A program made the position numbers and the translations under genes. 64,000 nucleotides of DNA from assembly GCF_030347965.1 (NCBI RefSeq), contig NZ_JAQIBD010000002.1, positions 248,001 through 312,000 on the forward strand. The letters run 5' to 3'. The notes under the pieces were generated by a model. It was not told the origin of the DNA. It did not search any database and saw only the letters and a list, made by a program, of their open reading frames with translations. Numbering within the stretch: position 1 is the first letter of the stretch; each line of letters starts with the position of its first letter. This document shows positions 49,687 through 58,667 of this stretch, piece after piece. Origin of the DNA: Sulfurovum zhangzhouensis (GTDB lineage: Bacteria > Campylobacterota > Campylobacteria > Campylobacterales > Sulfurovaceae).

Positions 49687-50427
49687 TTAAAACCACATTT
49701 TATCGACTAGGATAGCAATTGCTATCACATACATTACTAGCAGTGCAATCTTATGATGTGTAGAATGTACATGGTCTTTAAGCCATATACCACCCCATAC
49801 ACCTACCAGTGAAGCAATTGCAATAATCAGACCATTTTCAAAATCTATTGTACCTGTTACAAGACGACTGGACATACCTGCCACAGATGAGAAGACTACA
49901 AAAAAGAGTCCCGCACTCACTGCCTTTTTGATTGGATAATGTAAAAGTCCTACCAGTATCGGTGTCAACACGATCGACCCACCTACTCCCAAAGTAATCG
50001 CAAAAATACCTATCACCACACCTATGAGGAATAGCAATGCTCTATTGATCGATCTTGTCTGTGCGTCATCTTCATGCTGTTTGGAAAAGAAAAGCCTAAA
50101 GAGTGCAAATAAAAGTAAAGCAAGAAATAAAAATTCAAGTACTCTATCTGCAATGAACTGGGTGACATATCCACCGATGAAACCACCGATAAAACCGCCT
50201 AACCCTACCAGTATGCCTTCTCCTAGGATAAGAGAACCTTTTTTATGGTTAAGATAAGAGCCGTAGATCGAACTAAATACCATCTGCATAATCGAAATAC
50301 CGATCGCATCTTTTGTCGAGAACCCCATAGCCAGCAAAACAGGTACAAGTATAGTTCCACCGCCTATACCGAAAAAACCAGACATTGCACCGATCAGTAC
50401 CCCTACAGGTATGAGTTCCATCATCAT
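49687..50427 (-). CDS. TSUP (TauE/SafE) family transporter
   Basis: 246 aa with seven or eight membrane segments and the paired TSUP motif: IGAMSGFFGIGGGTILVPVL near the N-terminus and IGVIVGIFAITLGVGGSIVL-like sequence in the second half. Members export sulfite, sulfoacetate or related anions; the substrate here is not readable, though sulfur chemistry fits the organism type. Three ATG codons in a row start the frame (GGAG upstream). It lies 11 bp ahead of uvrA on the same strand. Confidence 0.88.
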   Translation of the reverse strand: MMMELIPVGVLIGAMSGFFGIGGGTILVPVLLAMGFSTKDAIGISIMQMVFSSIYGSYLNHKKGSLILGEGILVGLGGFIGGFIGGYVTQFIADRVLEFLFLALLLFALFRLFFSKQHEDDAQTRSINRALLFLIGVVIGIFAITLGVGGSIVLTPILVGLLHYPIKKAVSAGLFFVVFSSVAGMSSRLVTGTIDFENGLIIAIASLVGVWGGIWLKDHVHSTHHKIALLVMYVIAIAILVDKMWF

Positions 50428-50499
50428 CTCTATCTTGCTCCGTAAATTTTGTTCGGATTATAACATGTTTTATTTAGGTGCCATATACAATGGTTTGTA

Positions 50500-51459
50500 T
50501 CAGTGAGGACGGCTTATATAGTCTTGAGAGAAAAACTCTTCTATGACCTCTCTCATCTCTTTTGGATCTTCCATACGATTTACAAGATTCCTGAATGCCG
50601 ATGCTCCCTGAAATCCTGCTTTTGAGTAACTATGCAAATTTTTTCGGAACATAATTGCGCCATAATTTTCATAGTGTTCAATCATCTGATCAAAATGTTC
50701 CAATACTACTGCTTTGATCAAAGCCGGAGATACTTCTTCCATCCCCTCCTTGATCTGATGGAATATCCACGGCCTGCCTACGGCAGCACGTCCAATCATG
50801 ATACCGTCAGCCCCGGTATGTTCCAATACCCATTTTGCCTTTTCCGGAGAATCAATATCTCCATTTGCGATCACAGGGATAGAAACTGCTTTTTTGATAT
50901 CACGTATCGCATCATAGTCTACAGGAGCTTTGTAGCGTCCGGCTCGTGTACGTCCATGTACTGCGATAAAGTCGGCACCGTTATCCTCACAAATCTTTGC
51001 AATCTCGATAGGGTTTTTTTCATTAAAACCTATACGAATTTTTACTGAAGTATATGGCTTGAGAGAATGCTTTTTGATCGTACGTATTGTCTCTCCCATT
51101 TTATCAAGATCTGTAAGGAGTGATGATCCTTGTAGGTTATTGACTATTTTAGGTGCAGGACATCCGCAATTAAGATCGATCACAGAAACATCATCCAATG
51201 TATTAACATACTCTACAGCCTTTCGCATTACTTCCTGATCAGAACCGGCAAGTTGAATACTGTAAAGATCTTCAAGAGGGGATTTTTCAACCATTCGGTA
51301 GGTCTTTTTGCTTTGATGAACCAGTGCATTGGAGCTGATCATTTCTGAGACGGTCAGATCAACACCAAACTTCTTTACAACCGAACGGAAAGGCAGGTCG
51401 GTAAAGCCTGCAAGGGGTGCTAATGCATACAGTGTTTTACTAAAATCAATAGTAGCCAT
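50500..51459 (-). CDS. tRNA-dihydrouridine synthase (DusB-like)
   Basis: 319 aa FMN enzyme reducing uridine in tRNA. Seen: APLAGFTDLPFR (FMN, residues 14-25), LNCGCPAPKIV with the catalytic Cys (near 98), VHGRTRAGRYKAPVDYD (near 168) and GADGIMIGRAAVGRPWIF (near 216). It matches the DusB group in the NCGCP loop and 'GRTR..y.g..dyd' pattern. It lies 9 bp downstream of the membrane protein gene. Confidence 0.93.
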   Translation of the reverse strand: MATIDFSKTLYALAPLAGFTDLPFRSVVKKFGVDLTVSEMISSNALVHQSKKTYRMVEKSPLEDLYSIQLAGSDQEVMRKAVEYVNTLDDVSVIDLNCGCPAPKIVNNLQGSSLLTDLDKMGETIRTIKKHSLKPYTSVKIRIGFNEKNPIEIAKICEDNGADFIAVHGRTRAGRYKAPVDYDAIRDIKKAVSIPVIANGDIDSPEKAKWVLEHTGADGIMIGRAAVGRPWIFHQIKEGMEEVSPALIKAVVLEHFDQMIEHYENYGAIMFRKNLHSYSKAGFQGASAFRNLVNRMEDPKEMREVIEEFFSQDYISRPH

Positions 51460-51468
51460 AAATTCCTT

Positions 51469-52512
51469 TTAATACTTTGCTTCTCTACAAATTGTATCAA
51501 TATTAATAATGTCTTCCAGTTTATATCTGGCATTGGATCTTTTAAGTGTATAAAGCGCTCTAAATCTCATAAATTCAGAGTCTTCTTGTTCATCCAGGTA
51601 TTTTCCAACCTCATCCATCAGTTCATAATCGAAAAGAAGATACAGATAGGCATACTGTGCCTTTGAATTCTTTAACTGATAACTAAAGAATAGTGCAAGG
51701 TTCTCATCCGGTGTAAATAATTTTTTTGTGATCTCTGCGATACGTAAAAAATCACTGCATGTTGGATTGATATTATCAATAAAGTCTTTGATGATCTCTT
51801 GAGAAATACCCATGTCTTCGTCCTGATTTACACGTCTGAGCATTACTAGGAAATTCTCTATATCAAAAACTTTTGCAAACTGTCTTGCCTTGAAGAAGTT
51901 CTCTTTTGAGGCAAATATCTCAAGCGCTTTTTTCTGTACAGGTGTAGAAAACTCTGAAGAGGATTTCATCACCTCTTCCACAAATTTCGGATCTATATCA
52001 AGACGGTTGAGCCTGTTTTGGATCAAATAAGGGTTTCCTTCATTGAAAACTTTTGCAAGCTTATGCTCTTTAAGATCAACATATTCACCGCTTTGGATCT
52101 TTTTGAGAATACCGGTGATCTTTGTGAGTCTAGGATTTAACTCAGGCATACCATCTTTCATTTGAAGATTACTGTAAGAGAGCAATGCTGCAGATTTATC
52201 TATATCCTCTATTAAATATTTCTGCTCTTTTGACTCATTCAGCAATGCCCAGTAAAGTGCATCATTCAACGTCTGTGCATCTTTTTTCCACCGGTTGAGG
52301 GTAAAATGATTCTTCAGTCCATATACAAGCATATGAAAAAATGTAAATACATACAGTACAAACATCGGTAAAACTAGCCACGCTGCAACAGGAAAGTTCA
52401 AGTTAACTCCCATGAATTCAACTACATAATGGTCTGCATTGACAGTATATGCCAATCCACCCACTATTATCATTAGTACGATTGTGGCGAATGTATATAA
52501 ACCAAGCTTCAT
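51469..52512 (-). CDS. Membrane-anchored helical-repeat protein
   Basis: 347 aa with two N-terminal membrane segments (about 5-23 and 41-66) joined by a short loop, then about 280 cytoplasmic residues of helical, TPR-like character without clear motifs. The fold order (two spans, then helical repeats) is like LapB or HemY. It sits between dksA-like and dus genes in one operon (15 bp and 9 bp spacing). Function unknown; probably conserved in relatives because of the tight linkage. Confidence 0.72.
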   Translation of the reverse strand: MKLGLYTFATIVLMIIVGGLAYTVNADHYVVEFMGVNLNFPVAAWLVLPMFVLYVFTFFHMLVYGLKNHFTLNRWKKDAQTLNDALYWALLNESKEQKYLIEDIDKSAALLSYSNLQMKDGMPELNPRLTKITGILKKIQSGEYVDLKEHKLAKVFNEGNPYLIQNRLNRLDIDPKFVEEVMKSSSEFSTPVQKKALEIFASKENFFKARQFAKVFDIENFLVMLRRVNQDEDMGISQEIIKDFIDNINPTCSDFLRIAEITKKLFTPDENLALFFSYQLKNSKAQYAYLYLLFDYELMDEVGKYLDEQEDSEFMRFRALYTLKRSNARYKLEDIINIDTICREAKY

Positions 52513-52527
52513 CTTATACCCCTCCTT

Positions 52528-52884
52528 TTACATTTGTTCTTTTTCGGTTATCTCCCGACATGTGATACAAAAACGAGCAAAGTTTTTCACTTCCAAGCGT
52601 TTTTTTCCTATAGGTTCCTCACACATCTCACAGATACCATATGTACCTTTTTTTATTTTATCCAAAGCTAGTTCAATTTCGGCTAATTCTTTACGTTGCT
52701 GTGTTAAAATCGCGCTATCTACAATAGTTTCAGCAGATGCAGCAGCAAAATCTCCCTCGTCATTTAGCTCAAGATCACGCATTGCATCCAATTCGAGCTC
52801 AGTACCTGCCAGGTTCTTCTCTATCTGCTTTTTTCTCGCACTTAGCTTTTCGCTGAAAACCTGCATTTCTTCTTTTTTTAACAT
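52528..52884 (-). CDS. dksA: DksA/TraR-family zinc-finger regulator
   Basis: 118 aa. N-terminal coiled coil (about 1-70) with the acidic tip region DAMRDLELNDEGDFA, then the C4 zinc finger CEMCEEPIGKKRLEVKNFAR and CITC. It binds the RNA polymerase secondary channel together with ppGpp. The frame is open to 52959, but the ATG at 52884 with AGGAAG upstream begins the normal DksA N-terminus. At 118 aa it is shorter than E. coli DksA (151), as in Campylobacter. Confidence 0.88.
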   Translation of the reverse strand: MLKKEEMQVFSEKLSARKKQIEKNLAGTELELDAMRDLELNDEGDFAAASAETIVDSAILTQQRKELAEIELALDKIKKGTYGICEMCEEPIGKKRLEVKNFARFCITCREITEKEQM

Positions 52885-52894
52885 CTTCCTTGTC

Positions 52895-53356
52895 CTATTT
52901 ATGATATGGATGGTTGTTATTGATGGACAGCCCCCTAAAGATCTGTTCAAGCAATACAATTTTCACTAATTTGTGTGAAAGCGTAATTTTACCAAATGAT
53001 ATTGCTTTATTACATTTAGTTAAAAAAGCTTCTTCAAAGCCGTAGGCACCGCCAATGTAGAGGTTGACTTCTGTCTTATCCTTAAGCAATTCGGCAAAAT
53101 CATGACTATCCACTTCCTTGCTTGATGGATCAAGTGCGACATTATAGCCACTGCTCAAATACTTTTCTAATGCTTTGGTGTATGATTTTTGAGCAGCATC
53201 GGGTGAAATATCATGTGCCTTGGCGATCTCTTTATCAAAAACCTCTATCACCTCTACTTTGGCAAAAGGTTTGGCAATCTTCTTATAATGTTCGATAAGA
53301 GGAGCATAGAGTGGCTCTTTACCCTTTTTATCTACAATAATCACATTGATCTTCAC
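52895..53356 (-). CDS. rlmH: 23S rRNA (pseudouridine1915-N3)-methyltransferase
   Basis: 153 aa SPOUT methyltransferase acting on 70S ribosomes. The start is GTG at 53356 (MKINVIIVDKKGKEPL; AGGAT upstream), not the TTG further up, because the family begins there and is about 155 aa. Motifs: YNVALDPSSKEVDSHDFAEL, NLYIGGAYGF (knot, SAM), and the C-terminal KIVLLEQIFRGLSINNNHPYHK. It is 10 bp ahead of the dksA-like gene. Confidence 0.93.
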   Translation of the reverse strand: MKINVIIVDKKGKEPLYAPLIEHYKKIAKPFAKVEVIEVFDKEIAKAHDISPDAAQKSYTKALEKYLSSGYNVALDPSSKEVDSHDFAELLKDKTEVNLYIGGAYGFEEAFLTKCNKAISFGKITLSHKLVKIVLLEQIFRGLSINNNHPYHK

Positions 53357-53640
53357 CAAACATCCTAAATTTTTTTGACAGTATACACTTTTTAGTAAAT
53401 ATGTCAAAAAATGGGAATAAAAATGACCGTAGGATCAAAACTATTTCGAAATTGAACATAATATTTGAATGATTCAATGTTAACTTGATCCCATGTCAGC
53501 TGTGATATACTAGCGCGGAAAGAGACGAAGTACTCGCATACAGCAACATTATCGTTACGAAGTCTATGATAATAAACCACAGTAACACTTTCAGGAGAGA
53601 TCAATGACAACCATGAAAATCCATTTCAGTAAGGCATTCA

Positions 53641-54105
53641 ATGTCTAGTCATAAAAAAGTCCTTTTTGTCTGTTTAGGCAATATTTGCAGGTCTCCTCTT
53701 GCTGAAGGGGTTGCTCAAAAACATATCGATGAATACAGCCTTCCACTTTATGTAGAATCAGCAGGGACAAGTAACTGGCATGAAGGGGAAGCTCCCTGTC
53801 ACAACTCTATCAAAGTAGCACAAAATAATGGCATCGATATCTCCCGACAGCGTTCACGTCCTATCACAAAACTGGATATCACTTCATTTGACTATGTGAT
53901 CGCAATGGATACCCAAAACCAAGCAGACCTGAAAGCTTTTGGTTTTGAGAAGGTATTCAGACTTGGAGAGTTTGGAGGCTACAAGGGTGCAGATGTACCT
54001 GATCCTTATTTTTTCAAAGGTTTTGAGGGATTTGAAAAGGTTTATGAAATGGTAGCCTGCTGTGTAGAAGATATCTTAAAACAGATAAAACAACAAACAC
54101 TCTAA
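53641..54105 (+). CDS. Low-molecular-weight protein tyrosine phosphatase
   Basis: 154 aa. The catalytic P-loop VCLGNICRSPLAEG (Cys near residue 10, Arg 16) is at the N-terminus, and the general acid Asp is in DVPDPYFF near 122. Cytoplasmic. Acts on phosphotyrosine in kinase-controlled polysaccharide systems, or on arsenate in related enzymes; the DPYF loop with a Phe favours the phosphatase. AAGGC precedes the ATG; the 230-bp region upstream holds no other supportable gene. Confidence 0.92.
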   Translation: MSSHKKVLFVCLGNICRSPLAEGVAQKHIDEYSLPLYVESAGTSNWHEGEAPCHNSIKVAQNNGIDISRQRSRPITKLDITSFDYVIAMDTQNQADLKAFGFEKVFRLGEFGGYKGADVPDPYFFKGFEGFEKVYEMVACCVEDILKQIKQQTL

Positions 54106-54156
54106 AGGAGAGCAGAGGAGGATATACAACACTGACTCATGACTTAAAGGTGCCGG

Positions 54157-54750
54157 TTATCCCTTAAACCACCATGTATCCCATTCATAGATAATCTCGG
54201 CTAAAAGTTTATACCCTTTTGCATAAGGATGGGCTCCATCATTACTTGAAACCTCTTTGCCCCAGATGGCATTAGCTGCCAAGGTATCGAAGATAGATAG
54301 GTAAGCCACAAAATGTTCTTCGCAAAACTCCTTGTAAACTTCATCATACTTTTTAATACGTTCATTCTGTTCTGCATCATTCACTGGTGTAGGTCCTATC
54401 ATGATCACAGGATAGCTTTCTTTTGCTTCCAGCAGTATATTTTCCAGACTAGCAAGGCTTTCATTCAGTCCTACACGTACTCCACCTTCTTCCCATACAG
54501 TATCATTTACACCAAAAGAGAAGACCACATAAGTATCTTCACTATCAATAAACCTGCATGACACTTCATGTTTCCAACGTTTAAGGATATCGGTACTAGT
54601 TTCTCTTCTCACTCCCAGATTATAATGTGTGATCTCTCTATCTTCACTCTGACTCATTGCTGAAAGCCGTCCACACCAACCTAACTTTTCCGGATCTCCT
54701 GTACCGTTTACAAATGAATCCCCAACATAACATATCCGTATATCTTTCAT
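54157..54750 (-). CDS. SGNH/GDSL-family hydrolase
   Basis: 197 aa with all four SGNH blocks: CYVGDSFVNGTGD (Ser near 11), HYNLGVRRETS (Gly), FSFGVNDTVWE (Asn near 82) and SNDGAHPYAKGY (Asp-x-x-His near 171-174). No signal peptide, so cytoplasmic. Esterase, lipase or thioesterase action on a small acyl or sugar ester. It lies 21 bp downstream of the EamA transporter gene on the same strand. Confidence 0.88.
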   Translation of the reverse strand: MKDIRICYVGDSFVNGTGDPEKLGWCGRLSAMSQSEDREITHYNLGVRRETSTDILKRWKHEVSCRFIDSEDTYVVFSFGVNDTVWEEGGVRVGLNESLASLENILLEAKESYPVIMIGPTPVNDAEQNERIKKYDEVYKEFCEEHFVAYLSIFDTLAANAIWGKEVSSNDGAHPYAKGYKLLAEIIYEWDTWWFKG

Positions 54751-54771
54751 CTTTTGAACCCTATCATTTTA

Positions 54772-55641
54772 TTACTGCTGTGTAAGCGGCCTGGTCAATA
54801 GATAACCGCCTGCGACTACAGGGATAATACCAAATACCTGGCGCAGCTGCGGTACTTCTCCCAGATAAAGATAAGCAAATATGATCGTCATCACCGGCAT
54901 CAGCCCCATCATCGCGCTTACCTTGGTGATCGATGTACGATGCAGCGCTTCTATCCATAGTATCTTTGAACCTACATAAACGATCGTTCCAATGAGAAAA
55001 ATATAAGGCATCGCCTGTTTAAGCATCTCCATGGAAACAGTAGGTTCGAACAAAAACGCCATCATTGCCACTACAGGCAATCCGATAACAGTACGAAATG
55101 CCAAAATCGTCTCAGAAGAACAGTATTCACGGGCACGTTTTTGATAAAGATTGGCAACCGGGGCAATCGCTGCAGCTACCAAGATAAGTAAGTCCCCCCT
55201 ATTGAATGCCATATCCTCTGGGATCAAGATCACTAAAGCCCCTATCCCCATTATCAAAGCGCCAAATAGGTGAAATTTATGCATCTGTTCATGACCCAAA
55301 AGATTGAAGTAAAGATAGGAAAACAGAAGCTGTAAAAAGATGATCACCGCCATATTGCCTGCAGTGGTATACTGCATGCCTATAAATATCAGAACAAAAA
55401 GTGTTGTTATCCAAAATGTCGTCCATAACAGATCGGGATAAGCCTGCTTAATACGAAGCTCACTAAACCTTGCCCGGCGGTACATGATCACCAAAAAGAA
55501 AAACAATGCAACCACCAAAGAGTAGGCATAGGTATGCAATGCACCTACATAAGCCATGGCAGAGATAGAAAAGATGGGGAACCAGCTCTCAAAGAATGCT
55601 GATCCGACCATAAACCATTCTCCCTCACGTTCTTTTGTCAC
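54772..55641 (-). CDS. EamA/DMT-family transporter
   Basis: 289 aa, ten membrane segments in two EamA repeats (about 1-140 and 150-289). Second repeat: EALHRTSITKVSAMMGLMPVMT and YLYLGEVPQLRQVFGIIPVVAGGYLL, typical of drug/metabolite exporters. Starts at GTG 55641 (AAGGGG upstream); ATG at 55611 with GAGGGAG is an alternative. It lies 16 bp after the DUF2237 gene. Substrate unknown. Confidence 0.87.
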   Translation of the reverse strand: MTKEREGEWFMVGSAFFESWFPIFSISAMAYVGALHTYAYSLVVALFFFLVIMYRRARFSELRIKQAYPDLLWTTFWITTLFVLIFIGMQYTTAGNMAVIIFLQLLFSYLYFNLLGHEQMHKFHLFGALIMGIGALVILIPEDMAFNRGDLLILVAAAIAPVANLYQKRAREYCSSETILAFRTVIGLPVVAMMAFLFEPTVSMEMLKQAMPYIFLIGTIVYVGSKILWIEALHRTSITKVSAMMGLMPVMTIIFAYLYLGEVPQLRQVFGIIPVVAGGYLLTRPLTQQ

Positions 55642-55657
55642 TCTTTCCCCTTCTTGA

Positions 55658-56026
55658 TCACAGGTCTATTGCATACTTTTTAAGGATCTCAAGGTCAACC
55701 AGTTCAAGCATACGCTCATGTGTCGCATGAATAAAAATATTCGGTGCCATTCCATCTTGCAGGGCCTGTATAAAACGCGGTCCTGAAAGGCACCAGCTCT
55801 GCCCGGGTTTGACCCCTGCAAAATTGTACTCAGGTATCGGTGTAGAGAGATCATTACCTACTTTTTTTGAGTATGCCAAAAATTCTTCAGTAGCATAGAT
55901 ACAGACTGCATGATACCCGGGATTGTTCTCATCAGAAAAACAGGTACCGTCACGATAAAATCCTGTCAATGGTTTTAGACTGCATGGTTCCAACGGCTCA
56001 CCCAGTACATTAAGAGATCTGCTCAT
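55658..56026 (-). CDS. DUF2237 family protein
   Basis: 122 aa. Clear DUF2237 pattern: NVLGEPLEPCSLKPLTGFYRDG, HAVCIYATEEFLAYSKKVGN and DLSTPIPEYNFAGVKPGQSW (then CLSGPRF), HATHERMLELV. Conserved Cys residues at about 16, 30, 42 and 82. The family is widespread with no known function to me. First gene of a minus-strand run with the EamA transporter and the SGNH hydrolase. Confidence 0.9.
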   Translation of the reverse strand: MSRSLNVLGEPLEPCSLKPLTGFYRDGTCFSDENNPGYHAVCIYATEEFLAYSKKVGNDLSTPIPEYNFAGVKPGQSWCLSGPRFIQALQDGMAPNIFIHATHERMLELVDLEILKKYAIDL

Positions 56027-56115
56027 TCAAACTCCTCATTTCTTTATAGATGTTATAACTTTTTCAAGCTTAACGTTAACCCTGTACTAAGTAGCTTCTT
56101 TGTATATTTGCACCT

Positions 56116-57453
56116 ATGAGAATATTACGAAGCATTAAAACCAACTGGGCCAGAACGTGTAGCTGCAAGGTCAGTCAAGTACGCTACCCAAAAAGTGAAG
56201 AAGAGATCATCTCTTTGGTCAAAGAAGCCAACGAACAAGGAAAGAAACTCAAAGTCGTAGGTGGCGGAGATTCATATAATGATATCTTCTGTCCTGATGA
56301 AGACGGTATCCTACTCTCACTAAAGTCAATGGATAAAGTGTTGGAAGTGGATAAAGCACACAATCAGGTTACTTTTGAAGCAGGTATCATGATGCCGGAT
56401 CTCATCAAATATCTGAAAAATATGGGTCTTTCACTCTCTAACCTAGGTACCAACATCTTTGATAATCTTGCAGGTGCCTGCTCGACAGGATACCACGGAA
56501 GCGGGATCAACTACTCAATCTTCAGCTCTTTTGTCACAGCTTTCGAGATCATTACACCTACAGGAGAGAAAAAACGTATCAAGAATACAGATGAAGCATT
56601 TGCAATCTATGCGGTGGGACTCGGGGTACTGGGTATCATCACCAAGATCACACTACAGTGTGAACCCTACTTTAAACTGGAAGTCATAGAAAAAAAGATG
56701 CCTTTTGATGAAATCGAGGCACAGTTTGATCAGCTGTTAGCTGGGAATGATCACTTTAAGTTCATCTGGATCCCGCATACCAAAGACTTTATGGTCTGGC
56801 TGGGAAACCGAACCGATAAACCACGGTCAGGTGTCTACAAAAAGTTTATGACCTACTTTACCACCGGACTGTTGATCAACAACCTCTTTCATGAGTTCTT
56901 GCTCTTCTTTGCCTCATTCAAACGTTCACTTGTCCCTAAGATCAACCGTTTTATGAGCCGTATTTTGCTTCCTGAATATAACGAGAGTGTTTACGATGCG
57001 CACTGGGCATTTTTTCTTCCCCATCTGCTTAAACAGGATGTTGTCGAGTATGCTTTTGATATCAAAGATACCTTCAATGTCTTTAGAGAGGTGATCGCGA
57101 TGATCGAAGAAAAAGGTATCTATGTGGATACACCCGTTGAAGTACGTTTTGTCAAAAATGACAACTACTGGATGAGCCCTTCTTACGGTATGAACACTTG
57201 CTGGATCGGTACTAAGATACACTTCCCTTATTATAGGCATCCTGAGTATCAGCGTTACTTTACAGAGATTGACAACATCCTGCTCAAATACCAGGGACGA
57301 CCACACTGGGGTAAACAGTTCCGTATCACAACTGAAGACTTCAAGCGTGCCTATCCTCAATGGGATGCATTCTGGAGCTATGTGGATCAAGAAGATCCAA
57401 ACAAAATACTGCAAAACGGATTTATCAAAAGATTAAGAGGTATGGAAGAGTAA
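56116..57453 (+). CDS. FAD-linked oxidase of the sugar-lactone oxidase type
   Basis: 445 aa, VAO/PCMH fold. FAD domain: YPKSEEEIISLVKEA, KLKVVGGGDSYNDIFCPDED, LGTNIFDNLAGACSTGYHGS. C-terminal ALO domain (about 185-445) ends FDA-like with RPHWGKQFRITTEDF (HWGK motif). Related enzymes oxidise L-gulono- or D-arabinono-lactones or alditols. In those with covalent flavin, the loop is GxGHSW; here it is GGGDSY, with Asp for His, so the FAD is probably not bound through that residue. Not part of an obvious operon. Substrate unknown. Confidence 0.85.
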   Translation: MRILRSIKTNWARTCSCKVSQVRYPKSEEEIISLVKEANEQGKKLKVVGGGDSYNDIFCPDEDGILLSLKSMDKVLEVDKAHNQVTFEAGIMMPDLIKYLKNMGLSLSNLGTNIFDNLAGACSTGYHGSGINYSIFSSFVTAFEIITPTGEKKRIKNTDEAFAIYAVGLGVLGIITKITLQCEPYFKLEVIEKKMPFDEIEAQFDQLLAGNDHFKFIWIPHTKDFMVWLGNRTDKPRSGVYKKFMTYFTTGLLINNLFHEFLLFFASFKRSLVPKINRFMSRILLPEYNESVYDAHWAFFLPHLLKQDVVEYAFDIKDTFNVFREVIAMIEEKGIYVDTPVEVRFVKNDNYWMSPSYGMNTCWIGTKIHFPYYRHPEYQRYFTEIDNILLKYQGRPHWGKQFRITTEDFKRAYPQWDAFWSYVDQEDPNKILQNGFIKRLRGMEE

Positions 57454-57514
57454 AACTTTTCCTACTCCAGCTTACGCTGCTAACATCTATAATAAAATAG
57501 AATATAATTGTCTT

Positions 57515-57949
57515 ATGAAAACAGAGAAAAGCATCATTACCCAATCATTTAAAAATGCATTGCGCACGCTTTATACTATCGCCCCGATGCTGCTGGCAGT
57601 GATCGGCCTGGTAGGACTTTTCCAAACCTACATCACACCACAGATGATCCACTCTTTTTTTACCGGTTCTACACTTTATGACACGCTGATAGGAACAATT
57701 ACCGGGGCTATCTCAGTTGGTCAGCCCTTTATCAGCTATATCATCGGCGGAGAGTTGAATGATCAGGGGATCTCTCTTTATGCGATCACTGCATTCATCC
57801 TCTCATTTGTGACGCTTGGTTTGGTACAACTGCCGTTGGAGTACTCTTTGTTCGGGATGAGATTCACACTGGTTAGAAACCTGTTGAGTTTTCTCTTTTC
57901 GATACTTGTTTCTTTGGTAACTGTCTATACTCTGGAGGTTGTCATATGA
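57515..57949 (+). CDS. Permease component, first half (COG0701-like)
   Basis: 144 aa with four membrane segments (about 20-40, 60-78, 88-108, 118-140). ITGAISVGQPFISYIIGGEL is the conserved re-entrant type motif of ArsP/COG0701 permeases. The next gene overlaps by 4 bp (ATGA) and carries the matching second half, so the two short proteins probably form one heterodimeric permease in place of the usual single chain of 300 or more residues. Confidence 0.75.
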   Translation: MKTEKSIITQSFKNALRTLYTIAPMLLAVIGLVGLFQTYITPQMIHSFFTGSTLYDTLIGTITGAISVGQPFISYIIGGELNDQGISLYAITAFILSFVTLGLVQLPLEYSLFGMRFTLVRNLLSFLFSILVSLVTVYTLEVVI

Positions 57950-58452
57950 CGATCAAAGGAAAACAAAAAAGCATTGGCCATATAATGCTGCTCATAGTCA
58001 TATCTTTATATCTTTTAGCAGCATTCCTCAATCCAACCTCTGCCTATAGTGCATTGATCAGCAGTCTAAGTGTTCTCAAAACCGTTCTGCCTATATTGTT
58101 GGTAGTACTTTTTTTAATGACTTTTATCAATTCATACATTCAACCTAAAAAAATCTCTCAATATCTTGGACAAAAGAGCGGATTGAAAGGTTGGCTTATT
58201 GCCATTATCAGTGGGGTCTTCAGTCATGGACCAGGTTATGTCTGGTATCCGATGCTTAGCGATCTGCGTGCACACGGGGTCAAAGACAGCTTGATCATCG
58301 CATTTTTCTATGCCCGTTCGATCAAAGTCCCCTGGCTGCCTATGATGGCCGGCTATTTTGGTATAACTTTTACAGTGATTCTGAGCTTTTACATTCTAGC
58401 AGCAGCCGTGATACAAGGAATGATTGCAGAAAAACTCATGTTAACGAAGTAA
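57946..58452 (+). CDS. Permease component, second half (COG0701-like)
   Basis: 168 aa with four or five membrane segments. SGVFSHGPGYVWYPMLSDLR is the second copy of the COG0701 gate motif, followed by FFYARSIKVPWLPMMAGYFG. Translationally coupled to the first half. Family members export arsenic, copper or zinc species; the sequence does not show which. Confidence 0.75.
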   Translation: MTIKGKQKSIGHIMLLIVISLYLLAAFLNPTSAYSALISSLSVLKTVLPILLVVLFLMTFINSYIQPKKISQYLGQKSGLKGWLIAIISGVFSHGPGYVWYPMLSDLRAHGVKDSLIIAFFYARSIKVPWLPMMAGYFGITFTVILSFYILAAAVIQGMIAEKLMLTK

Positions 58453-58511
58453 ATCTCCAAGATATTAAACTTTTATCTTCATATTGAAGGCGTATAAAAC
58501 GTAGATTAAAA

Positions 58512-58667
58512 ATGTATCTTGATATAATACAAAACAAATATGAGGGAAATGGGACCGCAAAAGCGAAACAGTTTTCATATCAGTGTACTTTTATTGAAAA
58601 TGAAAAGTATTTTGAAGTAAACACAAGGGTGGTTCCAAATAATAACAAGCATAAAGGCAGTTCATGA
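58512..58667 (+). CDS. Small ORF (51 aa) overlapping the proC start
   Basis: 51 codons from ATG 58512 to a TGA that overlaps the proC ATG (ATGA at 58664-58667). The peptide is hydrophilic with one Cys (YQCTF) and a basic, Asn-rich end (VVPNNNKHKGS). No known family. The 4-bp overlap is typical of a coupled gene pair, but no ribosome binding site precedes the ATG and a TATAAT (58523-58528) lies inside the first codons, so the true start may be further downstream or the frame may be chance. Confidence 0.35.
   Translation: MYLDIIQNKYEGNGTAKAKQFSYQCTFIENEKYFEVNTRVVPNNNKHKGSS

Noticed and set aside
53404-53610. 68-aa minus-strand frame between rlmH and the phosphatase gene
   Set aside because: No convincing ribosome binding site, no recognised family, and it covers the region where the promoters of both neighbours should lie.
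58512-58620. Riboswitch-like sequence (GGGACCGCAAAAGCGAAACAG) upstream of proC
   Set aside because: It resembles a short part of a c-di-GMP-I type core, but no P1 stem, receptor loop or terminator could be found; the bases are better read as part of a small frame.
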